From NCBI GenBank assembly GCA_021234155.1, contig JAJEKV010000035.1:9004779-9068778 (forward strand): a DNA stretch of 64,000 nucleotides, read 5' to 3'. Both the position numbers and the translations under genes were made by a program. The DNA is from Isoetes taiwanensis. Taxonomy: Eukaryota > Streptophyta > Lycopodiopsida > Isoetales > Isoetaceae. Under the pieces are notes generated by a model. The model was not told where the DNA came from and did no database searches. It saw only the letters and a program-made list of their open reading frames with translations. Of this stretch, positions 23,429-35,985 are shown piece after piece. Every line of letters starts with the position of its first letter. Positions within the stretch are counted from its first letter, which is position 1.

Positions 23429-26400
23429 GTCAATCAGATGAGACTATAAACTGAAACAGCTAATTTGATATAGAACTTGGAATACGATTCACATTTATTA
23501 GGAACCAAAGACTGATTCACTGAGTTTGATTCGTTTCTAGAGCAATTTTCATGAGCTGCACCATGACCCCTGCATCTGGTAATGTAATGTTGTATGTCTG
23601 TGTTTGTGGTGCACAAACAACTTTGCAATCTTGATTTTGAGGTTCATAGATTATCGTGCAGTCTGCCATGCATCTTCTCCACACCAGCGTAGCCTTCTGG
23701 ATCTGACTCTACGATGGACGGTCTTTCTAGCACAATGGCACAAGGTAATGTCTTTTTAACTTCGCTGTTTGTCTATTCTATTCTATTCTATTCTTTTTGT
23801 GTTGTTTTAGATTATTAATTCAGGTGTTGTATAGGAGTACCTTTGGAACTGGCAATGCAATTGCCCACCGTGCAATTGACGGCTTCATAGGACCTAGAGT
23901 AATGCAACACGAGACTATTAGTTCTCAGATATATTTAATGTCAACTATTAGCGTCCTCATGGTGCCATACCTCTGTCAACAACAGTTACAAGACTGTCAA
24001 ACATTTAGCAGAAAGATATACTTTTAACCATATCTGCTCTCATTCAGGAAATAAAGGAGCAGTTTGACTTGAACTCAACATGAACAATAAGCCTCCACCT
24101 CGCCAACTGAAAGAATATAGGTCTTTTTGTCCCATCTTCACTTGATCTTGCTGCCAATGTTGCGAACATTATACTGAGGAGCTCTTTTTGTGTGAGACAT
24201 GCCATTTATGTTCGATGAGCTCTGATTCTGCTTGCACTTGATATGATGTCCTTACCATCCTATATTCCCTTCACTAAAATGCTCTCTTCCATGCCATTCT
24301 ATATTTCCTTCTCCAAAGTCTCTAAGATTTCTTTCTCCGGTTGTTTGCTCCAATGTGAAGCTGAGGCTGATAGCTTGGTAACTAGCATTCTAAATGAATT
24401 TCATACTCTTTAATGTTCGAAGGTCTTCTCAAGAATGAGGATATATGAGGAATTTCAAGAAGCGATGCTACTTTACGATCAACAATTGTGGTAAGCATCT
24501 TCAAAACTTGGTCTTTAAAGTTTTACTTTGTTGGCTGCTTTGAACACCCTTTCTTTTCTTGGCCTTGAGGCAACTGGGCTATTCGTTTCCCACTCATTTT
24601 CCTGACACTCCATGTGAAAGGTATTGTCACCTTTTTTCACAAATTGTGCTATTTATTATGTAGATTGATACCGCCCTATGCAGATTTTATATGCGGATTG
24701 AGTAGGTATTTTGTATCTCATATGGACATGAACTATGGGATGAATTTTTAGAAGCGAATTTCAGTCTCTTGGAACCAATATCAATCTCTGGAAATTGATC
24801 AGTGCATAGATGGTGGAACTAGAGAAATAATTATGTCCATACTCATAATATGAAATGGGGCTCTTGGGTTGACTTCGGAATGGCAATCTGCCCTGCTGCA
24901 CAAGTTGCAGGAAACAGTTTGAAGGCAAGGATGCTACCTCATCATCTGCAGCTGTGGAGGTTCATTGCAATTTTCTTTCCATCGTCTTTCGAAGGTAAAA
25001 AGCAGGAAGAATTGGGCCTTATAGCGAACCTAAGATTGTGTTTGCGCTTCCAGGAGAAGGGAATCTTAGCTTGGGTTTGCACTTGCAAGCGACGGGAATT
25101 TGTGCTAAGATTGTCACCAATTTATGCAGATTGTAGTATCGAACTACACTTTGTTCCAATGGGTCTTCTCTGATTAACAGGGTTTGATGTCATATTGGGT
25201 TTTTCATTTTGCAGATCTAATATCTTGTGTTTGGTCTAATTTCATTTGAGTGTTTTGTAGGCTGGAGTGCGTTATGCAGTTTGTTATCCACTGGCATATG
25301 TCCACATCAATGTTGGCAGTTTTGTGACACTTAACAATGCAAGGTATAACATACACCTTATGTCAAACAAGGCCTTAATGTCATAGCAAAAAATTAAAGT
25401 AAAGACTGCATCAGAAATAGTTCGCTATGGATCTGACCTATAGAACATGCATGTTTATGTCTGCAGTTATATTTGTTTCTAGCAATATACAGTGACACTA
25501 GCATCAGGGCTTTCCTTATCCCAAAACTGCAATCCATAGCCAGCTATTGTCTATGCATCATGTAGCAAGATGACAGAACTGATCGTCGTGCTAGTTTATA
25601 TGCTGCAGCAAAGGTAAAGATTCTAAACCGATGTTATAAGTTGTATTAAAGCACTGTTAAACTAGACCTTAAAATTTAATGATGCAATATCTTCTTAGGC
25701 CTTGCTAAGGACCAGTGTTGCAGTGTTATGAAGACAAGTAATATGATTAAGAGAGCGGATGAGGTTGCTGAACTTATGTATATATGGCTTATCAATTATA
25801 GCACTCAGGTTTGTGTCATACGAATAGTAGCTTTCCTTATAATACATTATTGGCATACAGGTTCTTCATTGTTTATGGTCCATGGGGTGGATCATATATG
25901 GCCTATTTCTCATTTACCACAAATATCATGGAGGGCAGGGTTTGAAGAGATTGCATTGTTTTGGCCTTGATTCCTTTGTGCATCTCAGGCAAATTCCTAA
26001 GATCATTGCACAATTGCTTGCACCAGCCCATTAAGATATTCCAACGTCAATATGGAGCTCGCTCAAAATTTTACTTTTATTAATGATGTGGTGAACGGAT
26101 GTGTGGCATCTCTATACGGCTCTGCCAAATGTAAGCAAAGTCCATCCTGCACTTGGGACTAGAGTTGGATTCAGTTGATGTCGATCTATGTTCTTGCCCT
26201 ACAGCTATAATCCTTCAATTAGACGGGGTTGCCACATGTACATGTTTTCTTTCCTTTAATCCATGACAATTTCTATCATGCCTTTTGTCTGCCTAAGCAA
26301 ACTACTATTAGATTAGATCAGGACTATCTAAAAGCAAATCCTTGCTGAAGTTAGATGCTAATATAGGTCTATGTTTCATGATTTTTTTATTAAGCACTAG

Positions 26401-26950
26401 AAATTGAGAAGATGGTTATGTTGTTTAGCAGAAGAACTTAGGTAATGTTCCATATCTCTACTTTCCAAGCTGATTGTCAACAATTCTTGCATTCTTATTT
26501 TGTTGTAATTGGCTTTTACTGTCTTCCATTTGTCTTGACTTCCAATTGGGTTCCAGTTCAAGATGATATATAGTTTGCTAGTTCATGAAAGCGTATTTTT
26601 ATAACATAAGGTTTACATGGTTTAAGGGCTGTATTGTATCAAAAAGAGTATGAAAATAGGGCAATAAGGAATCTTTAAAACCCCTGTTTTTAGGGAAGGT
26701 TTTTTCTTTTTAGGGTCGACCACCACCACCGAGTTCTAAGCGAACTTATTTTAGAAAGTGAAGGGAGGGTTGATAATGGGTATGTTATCAGCCCTGAAGA
26801 AAGGGGCAAAAAAAAAGTCGGCTGCATCATCGGTCGGGCGTGGCGCCTCCATGGTTTGATGCAAGGCCTAACGATGCTATGGCGACGAGCAGCCTATGGG
26901 CGTCTTGAAGGCAGAGGGCGGCTAGGGTAGATATGGTTAGGGCGGTTGCG
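23429..26950. other. Long stretch without a recognisable gene
   Basis: Contains a TATTC microsatellite (about 23773-23797) and scattered short open frames, the longest being 24850-25173 (+) and 25728-25970 (+). Neither shows a family motif or consistent splice sites. If the Helitron call is right, this is its interior and may hold degraded captured introns and exons. Confidence 0.4.
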
Positions 26951-26989
26951 GCTGGAAGTTCTCTGCTGCAGTAACAGAGCTAGTTAGGG

Positions 26990-27182
26990 TTCTTATCCTT
27001 CGGAGGCAGCAGCAGGAGGTTGCATTGGTGATCAGGACTGGGCTGCGGGATGCCAAGGCCGAGTTTTCGTTTATGCGTATCAGAGGGTTGAAGAAATTAG
27101 CTAGGTTTCTAGCAGTTTTGGCCTCAGAGGAAGGAGGCGTGGAGCTTTTCAGGGCAAGTCAGGCGTATCCTGAGCTTCAGGG
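26990..27182 (+). other. Unidentified exon-like fragment
   Basis: GC-richer than its surroundings. The plus-strand frame runs through LRRQQQEVALVIRTGLRD, then MRIRGLKKLARFLAVLASEE and LFRASQAYPELQ, and meets a good donor (CAG|GTAAGC) at about 27182. The charged, helical and non-repetitive composition looks like real protein. I cannot name the family. It probably represents a captured exon. Confidence 0.35.
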
Positions 27183-27199
27183 TAAGCTTGTCATTTTCA

Positions 27200-29070
27200 A
27201 TCATTTGTGTTGTTGGTTCTCTGATAGGCTCATATCAGATGATAGCTTAATGCAGGCTGATTACGCTATCCTGGCAATTAAATCTTAAGTAGGGGCGTAA
27301 GGTTAATTTTTCAGTTTCATTACAGAAAGCTAGAATGTTTTGTATGTGTGAAGAAGCCTTTGAAAATGGAAGAAGGGGGTTCAAATCCCCCGGTTTGTTT
27401 GTCCATTCCGTTTGTAGGTGCTGAAGAAGCCTCGGCATTCACGGCTGGCAAACTCTTGGGCTGCTTCCCTACTGTAGCAGGGAAGCTTGTGGGAGAAACC
27501 TGACTGCCTACTAATTTAGAAGCATGATCCGCTCCTGCTTTAGTGCCTCCAATAGTGGCAGTTGCTATTTTGAAGTCAAATGACATCAAAATCCCTTGCA
27601 ATGGATGTCAACGGCCCCTTAGAAATAGAGCCACATCAGCGTTTGACCCCATCTCCCGATGAGGTGTAGGGATGGGATCGCACTAGAGGGCATATCCCTC
27701 AGAATATTCCCCTATCTAATGGCTGGAAATTGACTAGAGCGCCCATCAACGATAATACATTATGTATTATCTTCAAGTTTAATATTTAGAACAAGTTAAT
27801 ATCTTCAATGCAAGTCAATGTATTGCAAAACAATACAAAGCATTTATGATTTATGTGACTACTTGATGTGAAAAAGATATGGACCCATCATTTCATGCAG
27901 CGCTTCCACAAGGACAATGAAGTTGTTTAGTAGAGTAAACGTCAAAGCTAGCCCTCTACATGTGGCATCACAAAAAGAAAAAAAACCTTGAGGAGTCATG
28001 GCACTTGATCAAAAGATTGATGTGTTATTAGCCATATGATGCATAATGTGGCATTTGGGGTCGCTTCTTCAAGCATTGCCCAAGCTTGATTTGTTTTGAT
28101 GTAAGATATTATATCCTCACGTGTAAACCATCTATCGTGACCAATACAATTGTCCATCCATTGCACATCAGAGGCCCTGGAAAAGAGAAACCTGCATTAC
28201 TTCACTATGTAATTGGCATTCGAAACCTGCAGCATTTGAGATTATTCCCATTGCATTAGCTGATTGCTTTGATCGTACAAATATGGACAAGGGAAGGGAT
28301 TATCCAACATTAAATGCTTCCATGTTCTCAAATCCTTGGCAAAATTTGTTCTATAAATATTTTGCCACCATGCCTTAATCGATGAAAACTAACAAAATGA
28401 AAACGGAAGTTGAAGGGAAGAAGGGTGGTATACATGGGTTTGATGAGTGTTCAAAAGGTCATTTCAAATGGAGCAAGTCAATTCAATTCAAACTCTACTA
28501 AAACTAAACGTTTATCAATTTTTAAGTGCCACAATTCCATAATGCTTCCCTTTAGTCAATCTTATGAAATACATTATACCCCTCAAAGTTAATTCATAAA
28601 CAATGGACCTTAACTGCCAATTAAAATTCATATCTAAACTTGAAGCATTATTGTGGAGTAATGCTTATTGCGTATAACATTAAGATAGATAGATATAGTA
28701 TTTTTACGTCATGCCACATTGGCAGCGTCCAGATGTTGAACAAGGCATCAAATCATGTTGTTTGATAAGATACATCTTTCATATTTTCGATCTCATGCTC
28801 TTGGGTTATTCAGCATATAGAGAACATTGTAGATCCACTCAGTAGCCCATTAAGGTAAAGTGTGATCTTCTTTGTTGTTCCTTAGTCCTACTCCTAAATC
28901 AATAATAATTACCATTGTAGACCTATAATATATACTTCCACAAACCACTTTAACCACATATTAGACCACCCAAATTTCATAATGGCAATTGCTCTACATT
29001 ACCCTCGCCCCCACCAAGGCACATCACCTATGCCGGCTAACAATAAAACAACTGCCTCTTCAAGTTATGA
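27200..29070. other. No gene recognised
   Basis: Mostly AT-rich sequence up to the Helitron 3' hairpin. A minus-strand frame at 27601-27320 has no family match. Near 28683 there is a short stretch like the 39-bp unit of module P1 (AGATAGATAG then TTTTTACGTCATGCCACA). Confidence 0.4.
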
Positions 29071-29075
29071 GTAAA

Positions 29076-29103
29076 GCCCGGCAACGCCGGGCACCATAAC
29101 TAG
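29076..29103 (+). other. Helitron 3' terminus (hairpin plus CTAG)
   Basis: GC-rich hairpin with 7-bp perfect stems (29076-29082 and 29086-29092) and an AAC loop. It is followed by ACCATAACTAG and a T. This is the classic Helitron 3' end. A sister tail is at 40173-40202. Confidence 0.75.
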
Positions 29104-30408
29104 TAAATGTTGGTTTTGTTTTTTACTTTTGGATACTACAAGTTGTTTTGGGTGCTCTAATCTGTTTTCCAATCATGTTGATGGAGCTCACCCAGCCGTG
29201 GAACCCAAGGAAATCCTATTGAAGTACCACGCTCCATGATTATTTTGTTGACCCCGCTTGCAACAAACCGAAAGAACGACGAGTTGCCTTATGGTGTTCC
29301 GTATTTACATGTTTTCTATTTTGTCGTTTCGTATTGGAGTTCATGGGAAACAAGTAGCTGGGGATGTTGTCGGAGCCATAGCCGTAGGAGATGATAAAGA
29401 GGTGATGAACAAATGTGATCTCTACTTAGTCTACATATCCATCGTCTCTATCCTGATCAATAGATGCTTTATTCGCTAGTTGAAATGACTTAACAAAGAC
29501 CCCTATCCAAAATCCAGTGACCAAGCATTAATGGGGACAATCAGGAAAATGTTTGTGTAGTGCCTTATATTTCTATAGTTCTTTACAACTCTAAAAATAA
29601 ACATAGCTCCTCAAAAAAAAAAACTGCAGCATCTTTTCAATAAATTATACTTCCACATAACAAGTCTTTGCAAATCCACATAACAAGTCTTTGCAAAACA
29701 TGACTTTTTTTTTCTGTTGTTTCATGTTGTGTTCAACTATGGACCAAATATTGGATGTATAGATAGTTGTTTTAACGTCAAAACACTAAGCAGCATCCAA
29801 CTAGACATATGACCACACACTACACTACATTGCTTGGTTGGATCCTGACCCTAACCACTTGATATTGCATCTGTGGAGCCCAAGCAATTCTGGACGATCT
29901 CGAACTTAAGACCTATAGTTGCTAGAACTAGTGTATTACCACTAGACCAAACATCCAGACGCCAATGTGTGTTAACTGATCCATTCAACTGTTTATATTA
30001 TGTTGATTCCATACAGCAATTTTCAGTTGTGGAAACCACTTTATACAAAAGGAAAATGGCAGTATATTTTGGAAAATAAAATACAATTTCTATGACTAGA
30101 CCCATTCTTAACTTTTGTGCAAGACCCGAAACTATAGGCGGTTTGCACGTCCATATTCCATCAAATTTAACCCCCCATTTGTATTTATTTTATTTTCTTC
30201 TAACACAAACCTTGTTCCTCGCGGAACACGCCCTTTGCCAGTCAAGTATTCTTTTTAACAATTATTTTTTTTTGATGGAAGTTCATTCAGTTGTGAGTGC
30301 GGAAAAAACATTTGTTCTTGTAGATTGCCAAAAGGCGAGGTTTCTCTGTTACACATATGTTATTACCAACATGTCTCTCTATTCAAGAGCTTAGCCAAGA
30401 CTTGCTTG
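29104..30408. repeat. Module P, copy 2 (partial)
   Basis: Matches 48306-49550 closely, including a 73-codon plus-strand frame (29258-29479; KQVAGDVVGAIAVGDDKEVM) that recurs at 48443-48682 and that I do not recognise. It also holds a tRNA-like stretch at 29894-29957 (minus). The match ends at CTTGCTTGTA, where the transposon begins. The SKP1-like part is therefore missing from this copy. Confidence 0.85.
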
Positions 30409-30726
30409 TACCCCAAAAGCACCGTCCGGACACTTGCTTTAAGTGCTTTAGGTGCTTATTCCTCGATCAAAATTTAGAGTAACGAATTATGAGGTTGTTA
30501 TTCCAGAAATAGCAATCCTCTTCCGAGGAGGAAGGGATCGATGACATGGATTGATTCTTTGGGCGCGAGATTGATTTCTTAGTTGATTCTACCGGATGGC
30601 GGGATTTATTGGATGGCGGGAATTTGTATCAGTTCTTGCTATCATTCTTCAATTCGGAATAAACTAGTTCATTTCAATTGCAATTCTGACAAATTAGAAT
30701 TGCAATTCCTTGATCATATCAATTTC

Positions 30727-33700
30727 ATGGCAAGTTCTCTTGAAAGCATTGATTCTGCTAAACGAAGAATTTACTTGGAGCTAGAATCCAGGAGAAAACG
30801 AGAATCCAAAAAGAGAATTAGAGAATTGGAGAAGAAGAACATTGCACCTTTAGTACAGAAGAAAAAAGAACGTTCTCTGAGTCAAAGAAGACAACAAGAA
30901 CTTTCAAAAGAGTTAGAGGATTCTTTTTTTCACATTGTAAGGAATTGTGCTGATGATGATTCAAAAGGAAGAGTAGCACACAGTTTTTTAAAAAGGATCA
31001 AACATTTACCACATGTTACTATAGCAGATCCCAAGGAATTTCATGTGATGAAAGATATGATTTGCAATGTGAGAGAAACCATGCAGGCACAAAAATTTCA
31101 AAGAGGTACTGATGTACTCCAAGCAAGGAAGACCACCCTCCAAATGGCAGCTTCCACAGTTAAAGGGATTAATCAGAGAGCAATTTCAAGGCTTCTTTTA
31201 ATTCCCAAGAAAACTGTCGCCCAGGCATTTAGAAGACGAATTTGTGCAGAGTTTGATGCTGGTCCATGTCAATGCATGCAAGGAAGAAGAGATTTGATGC
31301 ACTTTCCCCAGAAGAGATAAGTGTTGTGAGAAGGTTTTGGCATGAGAATACACGAGTTTCACCTTATAAAAAACATGTTAGAAAGCATGTAACTGAGAGT
31401 GGTGAGAAAATTGATCATCAAATACATTTGCTAGAAGTGACACAGGTATTCTCTGAACCATTTATTTGTTATTCTCATGCTTTTTTAGTTTCTATATTTC
31501 TTACATGGTTCTAAAATCTAAATTTGTTTTTTTTTTTTTTTGGTTCAGTTGCAACTATACCTTGCTTTTGAAAAGGAACATCCTGATATGAAGATATCCC
31601 AGCAGACTTTTGAAAGATTGAAACCAATCTATATTAGGAGGCTTCAAGAAAGAGAAACATGTTGTTGCCAATACCATCTGCATCTTGAGTTTGCCATGCA
31701 AGCCATAAATAACATGAGGACTGATCCTTATGGTGTACACAAAGATTGCAAGTGTAAGTGCAGAATTTGTAGTTCGGGCCCAACATGTATTGCTAAAGAA
31801 CACATAATCAAATCAACTAGTGATTATTGGAGACAAATTGTGTGCGCTAAGGATGAGAATGATGAATGGCACAAGCATGCATGTCTAATGCAGACATGTA
31901 CAAAGTGTGGTTTGAAGAGGCAAGTGTGGTTTCCTTGCAATTTCCAGTTTTGATTGCCTTGATTTTAACATATTTGATTGCTTTAACATAGGCTGCCAAC
32001 ATGCCCCAGAGAGAAGGTTAAGAATAATAAGCAGGATGTTAATTGGAAAGTGTTTGAACAGGTAAAAGTAGTTTAGATTTTACTGAGTTTTATGTGTTAG
32101 TGTAGAGGTAAATTAAAGCTTTATCCTCTTCTGCAGCAAGAAGTACAGAACAAGAAAACTAGGGCTGGCAAGAAACCTTCAAAGGTTACAAGATTGGCAT
32201 ACAAATCAGGTTCTCCTTTTGAATTCCATCAGCATGCAACTAAAACTCTGAAGACATTTGTTCCACATAATTACAGAGCTCATTAGCAAGCAAAACAATT
32301 CAGGCAATGTTTGACAGCATTTGCAGATGTTACTATTGTCTCTGTGATAGATTTTGCAGAGAATTATGGATTTAAAATTCAACAAGAAGCTCAATCCTGC
32401 CATTGGCATACTGATCAGGTCTCCATTCTTGTACACATCACTTATAGAAGAATGAGAAAATCAGAGTCAGAAGCAAGACAAAAGAAGGAAGAAGGACAAA
32501 GAGATTAAAAAGAAAAATGCTGCAAAAGAGAAAAGAAAAAACTCATTGAAAGGAATTGTGAAGGAGACTCACTTCTATATCAGTGATGACAAAACTCATG
32601 ATACTGAGTTTGTCCAGCATTGTCTCCAAAATCATGCAGATTGGCTAAAGTCTATGGGAATTAACTATAACAAACATGTTTTCTGGAGTGATGGCTGTTC
32701 TTCACAGTTTAAGTCTTCAAGACCATTTTACTTCTTTGGTAGGTTTCACAAACATCTTCAAAAGGATATTCTCTGGAATTTTTTTGCTAGCTCACATGGA
32801 AAAGGTGAGCATGATGGTGCTGGAGCTGTCATCAAGAGGATTCTAACAAAGGAACAGATGAAATATGATGGAAAGAAATTGCAGTGTGCAAAGGAGGTGG
32901 TTGCATTTCTTAGGTGGTACTTCAACAACAATCCCACTGATAATGACATAACAAGGTATACTTTACTGGTTTTTTCCTTTGCATACTTAAAGCACTTAAG
33001 CACTTAAAGCACTTAAGCACTTAAGTACTTAGAAATTAAGGGCATGAATCTATAAATTGTTTGTGTATGTGGTTGTTAATGGGCTACTCCATTATGTAAA
33101 ACATGATATTTTTCAGTCCTAAATTTTGATTGTCTTCTTTTTTTATTTTTTGATATCGATATTCTTCAACTTTTTTCAAAGATCGAAAGCACTTACAAAC
33201 ACTAAGCACTTGTGTGGTGTACTACGGGAAATTGTTCCCTCAAAAATAGATAGATCTGAGAGATTTGACTGTCATACTTTGAAAGGAACTACACAACTCC
33301 ATTGCATAAGACCATGTGACAGGGACAACACTTTAAAGGTAGCTTATAGACCTCTCTCATGCTTCTGTGAGAATTGTGTTCAATTCCAATGGGACTCCTG
33401 CACCACGAAGTCACGCATTGGTGGTTGGAAAACTACTGAACTAAAACTGAAGGAGATTAAAGCAACTAATGATGCTAATAAAGCATCAGATGAAGACTTG
33501 CAGATAGAAGATGAACATGAAGAAGAGGATGATGAGGAAGACTATGACATAGCTAGTTCTATGGTAGAGGTTGGAGATAATTTTGCTGTCAATGCAGAGG
33601 AAGGTAATGAAGAGGGGGTTGATTTTTATGTATTGAAGTGCAGAGAAGCAAAGAACACTTTGCTTGAGGATTATGTGGATGGATGGGGAAATGTATTTGG

Positions 33701-33914
33701 AGTTGAATCTGTTATTGTCTCAGGATATTACTATAAACAGGTGGGTGGTCTCAAATTTGAGCTACTGGATGACCAGCCTATGGCTAGTGTGTATAGCCAC
33801 CTTGTAAGATTAGCTAACTTTGAAATGATTGCAGATGAAGAGGATGGTATGTTGTATACTATGGCTGAAGACACTTGCCAACAGATTATATGTAGCCTCC
33901 CAAACTCAGCTTAA
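30727..33914 (+). pseudogene. Transposase-like gene of transposon copy 1
   Basis: Exon 1 (30727-31445) is basic and coiled, with a helix-turn-helix-like region (INQRAISRLLLIPKKTVAQA) and a frameshift near 31265, then RRFWHENTRVSPYKKHVRK. Exon 2 (31549-31919) has CCCQYHLHLEF and Cys pairs, and ends at a GC donor. Exons 3 (31992-32061) and 4 (from 32137) follow. Conserved acidic motifs are VIDFAENYGF, FWSDGCSSQFKS and FFASSHGKGEHDGAGAVIKR, taken as RNase H-like catalytic candidates. The C-terminus has SCFCENC, an acidic run and a conserved GDNFAVNAEEGNEEGVDFYV region. A TAG stop at 32284 replaces a Trp codon kept in copy 2, and another frame change lies near 32510. The gene is not functional as read. 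Confidence 0.75.
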
Positions 33915-34203
33915 ATTCATTATTCATTTGGTATTCAGTCAAAATACTGTTCATATGGTATTGAATCAATTACTATTCATAGTTTGACTATTAAAGCAAA
34001 AGCACTCACACAAAAACATCAATGCAATTGTAACCTGAAGATCATGTATTTATGTTCCTGAATTACATCAAAATTGTGGCATATCTGCCTGTATAACATG
34101 TACAAAATTGTGGCATGTCTGCCCGAGTTATATATAAGTCTTCACTATTTCAATATATAACCTGTAACCTGCATGAATCTGGTCTGTATCAACTTAACAT
34201 ATG

Positions 34204-34957
34204 TTAATCCTGAATCAACTTCTGCATTCTATCTCTGTGTCCTGAAGTATGAAAAGTCTCCCTTAACCATTGTAGCTGATCTTTGCAATATTGTTTTACC
34301 ATTTCAGTGGTTCCCTTTCCCAATTCAAACTCTGACATTGTTTCTAGAATCCTAAGAGCATCCTCTGTGTACTGATCTGGCCTACAATGCTCATTTAGAA
34401 TGTTAGAGAAATCATCAACCATTGCCACATCCTTAAGCACTGGCAGGAATTGGTCCAATACATAATCATCTGCATCCAAATTAAAGCCTGGAATCAAAAG
34501 AGATGTGAAAGGTGGAGAGGCAAATGTTTTATGAATACTATCATCCAACAATATGCAATTGCCCTCATATTGTGGGTATTCACTAAAAACTGCATATAAA
34601 GGTTTTAAGTACAATGGTTTTTCAGATCGGATGGGCCACTTGAAAGGCATCTCTAAGCAATGGGTCTGATCCCAAATAAATACAAAGTCATGTCTAATAA
34701 CTGGTGCTATGACATCCACAACTTCATTTACATTAACCTTGTTCATGGATGACCAAATTGCTATGTCAAAGCGTATCATTGCTGCCTGCAGAAATTCCCG
34801 TGCATGAGGCCTTAAAACAACCAATTTCTTGCTTGTTTTTGAAATCCACAATCTGTTGTCCACACGTACAGGATTGTTCCTATTGTATGTCCTTACTAGA
34901 ATACCATTCACATCTAAAATAAGAAGTTTCCTCTTCAAAGAGGACTTTGCTGTACAC
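34204..34957 (-). CDS. HAD/FCP1-fold protein encoded in transposon (last exon)
   Basis: An open frame of about 250 codons from an AG acceptor at 34958 to a stop at 34204. It begins KSSLKRKLLILDVNGILVRT, then KLVVLRPHAREFL, FDIAIWSSMN, FVFIWDQTHC, MPFKWPI and CILLDDS. This is the FCP1-homology (NIF) branch of HAD phosphatases. Motif I is DVNG, so the second Asp of DxDxT, the usual general acid, is Asn; plant DLNG-type FCP1-like proteins share this. Motif II (WSS) and the DD of motif IV are present. Activity is uncertain. The decayed copy at 58960-59716 has the same acceptor followed by a Cys codon, so there should be an upstream exon; it may lie near 35040-35090. The start codon is unresolved. 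Confidence 0.75.
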
Positions 34958-35116
34958 CTATCATTCAAAAAACATAAAGTAAACACCAACTCAAACACAA
35001 ACACAAACAGAAATTTGAAATACTAAAATAATAATAACATGTCAACTTTGATCAACCATTTGTTCAACATTTTGGTCTTGTAATACAATTGTACCTGAAC
35101 ATTCAAATATTTATAG

Positions 35117-35985
35117 TTAAATCAAAGATTTTATAGACCCATTTGAATTGCCTCTTAAGGCCTCCATAATTGCATTCATTTTGGTACCTGTTTCTTCCTT
35201 TTCTAGTTCTTCCTTTTCTGGTCCTTCCTTTTCTGTTTCTTCCTTTTCTAGTTCTTCATTTTCTGGTCTTGTTTCATCCGTTTCAGATTCAACCTCAACG
35301 TCCTTTACAGATTCCATATCCTTTGCCAATGCCCTCCTTCTAAAATTGTACTTCCTGCCTTCTTGACCTGTGTTCTTTGCCTTCTTAATGTTTTTGCTCT
35401 TCTTTGTTGCAACCTCTCCATCTTTCCTTTTCCTTTTGTTGGCTGCTTTCTTCTCTCTCGAAGGGGTACTTTGTACATCCTTACTACATCCTGCATCATC
35501 CTGTTCAACAACAGTTTCATCCTGCTCACTTGCATAAAATTCAGTGGATGCTTTTCTAGCTGCTCTTTGCCTTAACTGCTTTTTAGGACTACACAATGCA
35601 TCTTTCAGCACTTTTTCAATTCCAGAAGGTGGCACATAGTCTTCAGTAGTAGAAGAGGACCTAACAAGTGAATCATGCTGATTTGTAGGTATATCTACTG
35701 TAGGCATATCTACTATTTTATTTCCTTCTGCTGCTGTCACATACATGCCAAGCTCAAGAAATAAATCTGGATGAATTACACCCTCACATACCTTGCATTT
35801 ACCTTCCTTCAACAAGGCTGCACAAACCACATGGTACTCATGATCACAACTCAAAATCAAAGACAATTTGTACCTATCATGAAAAAGTAGGCCACAAGCA
35901 CAGCAAGCACCAAAGTTGCAGATTCCTGGTAGTCTTCTGCTGATAGTGTTGATGCAGAATGGATTACAACTTATATTCTTGATTA
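35117..35985 (-). CDS. RING-H2 protein encoded in transposon
   Basis: The frame runs from about 35985 to a stop at 35117, and the 249 codons from ATG 35866 are open. Upstream of that ATG the same frame gives CNFGACCACGLLFHDRYKL. It continues with SCDHEYHVVC and CKVC, so the full ligand pattern is C-x2-C, C-x-H-x2-H-x2-C, C-x2-C. That fits a RING-H2 E3 ubiquitin ligase finger. The middle is rich in Lys and Arg (KKAANKRKRKDGE, KKSKNIKKAK), likely a nuclear signal, and the tail has a Glu-rich repeat (EELEKEETEKEGPEKEELEK) before MEALRGNSNGSIKSLI. The start is not resolved; a stop lies upstream of 35985 in this frame. The last part recurs in copy 2 at 59990-60083. Confidence 0.65.

Larger units (their letters stand above)
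22094..29103 (+). mobile_element. Putative 7-kb Helitron carrying gene fragments
   Basis: The 3' end is well supported: hairpin GCCCGGC-AAC-GCCGGGC (29076-29092), 7 bases later CTAG (29100-29103), then host T. The paralogous junction at 48290-48310 runs uninterrupted from module R2 into module P4. Here the same two flanks are separated by 7,010 bases. The left flank aligns up to GAA at 22093, and the next bases are TC, as expected for a Helitron inserted between A and T. No Rep/helicase gene was seen, so the element would be non-autonomous. The 5' end is inferred from the paralogue comparison only. Part of the interval could be other insertions. Confidence 0.45.

Noticed and set aside
27375-27391. 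GGGGGTTCAAATCCCCC, a perfect tRNA T-arm
   Set aside because: No matching acceptor stem, D-arm or anticodon arm upstream; a chance or relic hairpin.
35148-35366. Ser-rich plus-strand ORF
   Set aside because: Mirror of the Glu/Lys repeat of the RING gene on the other strand.
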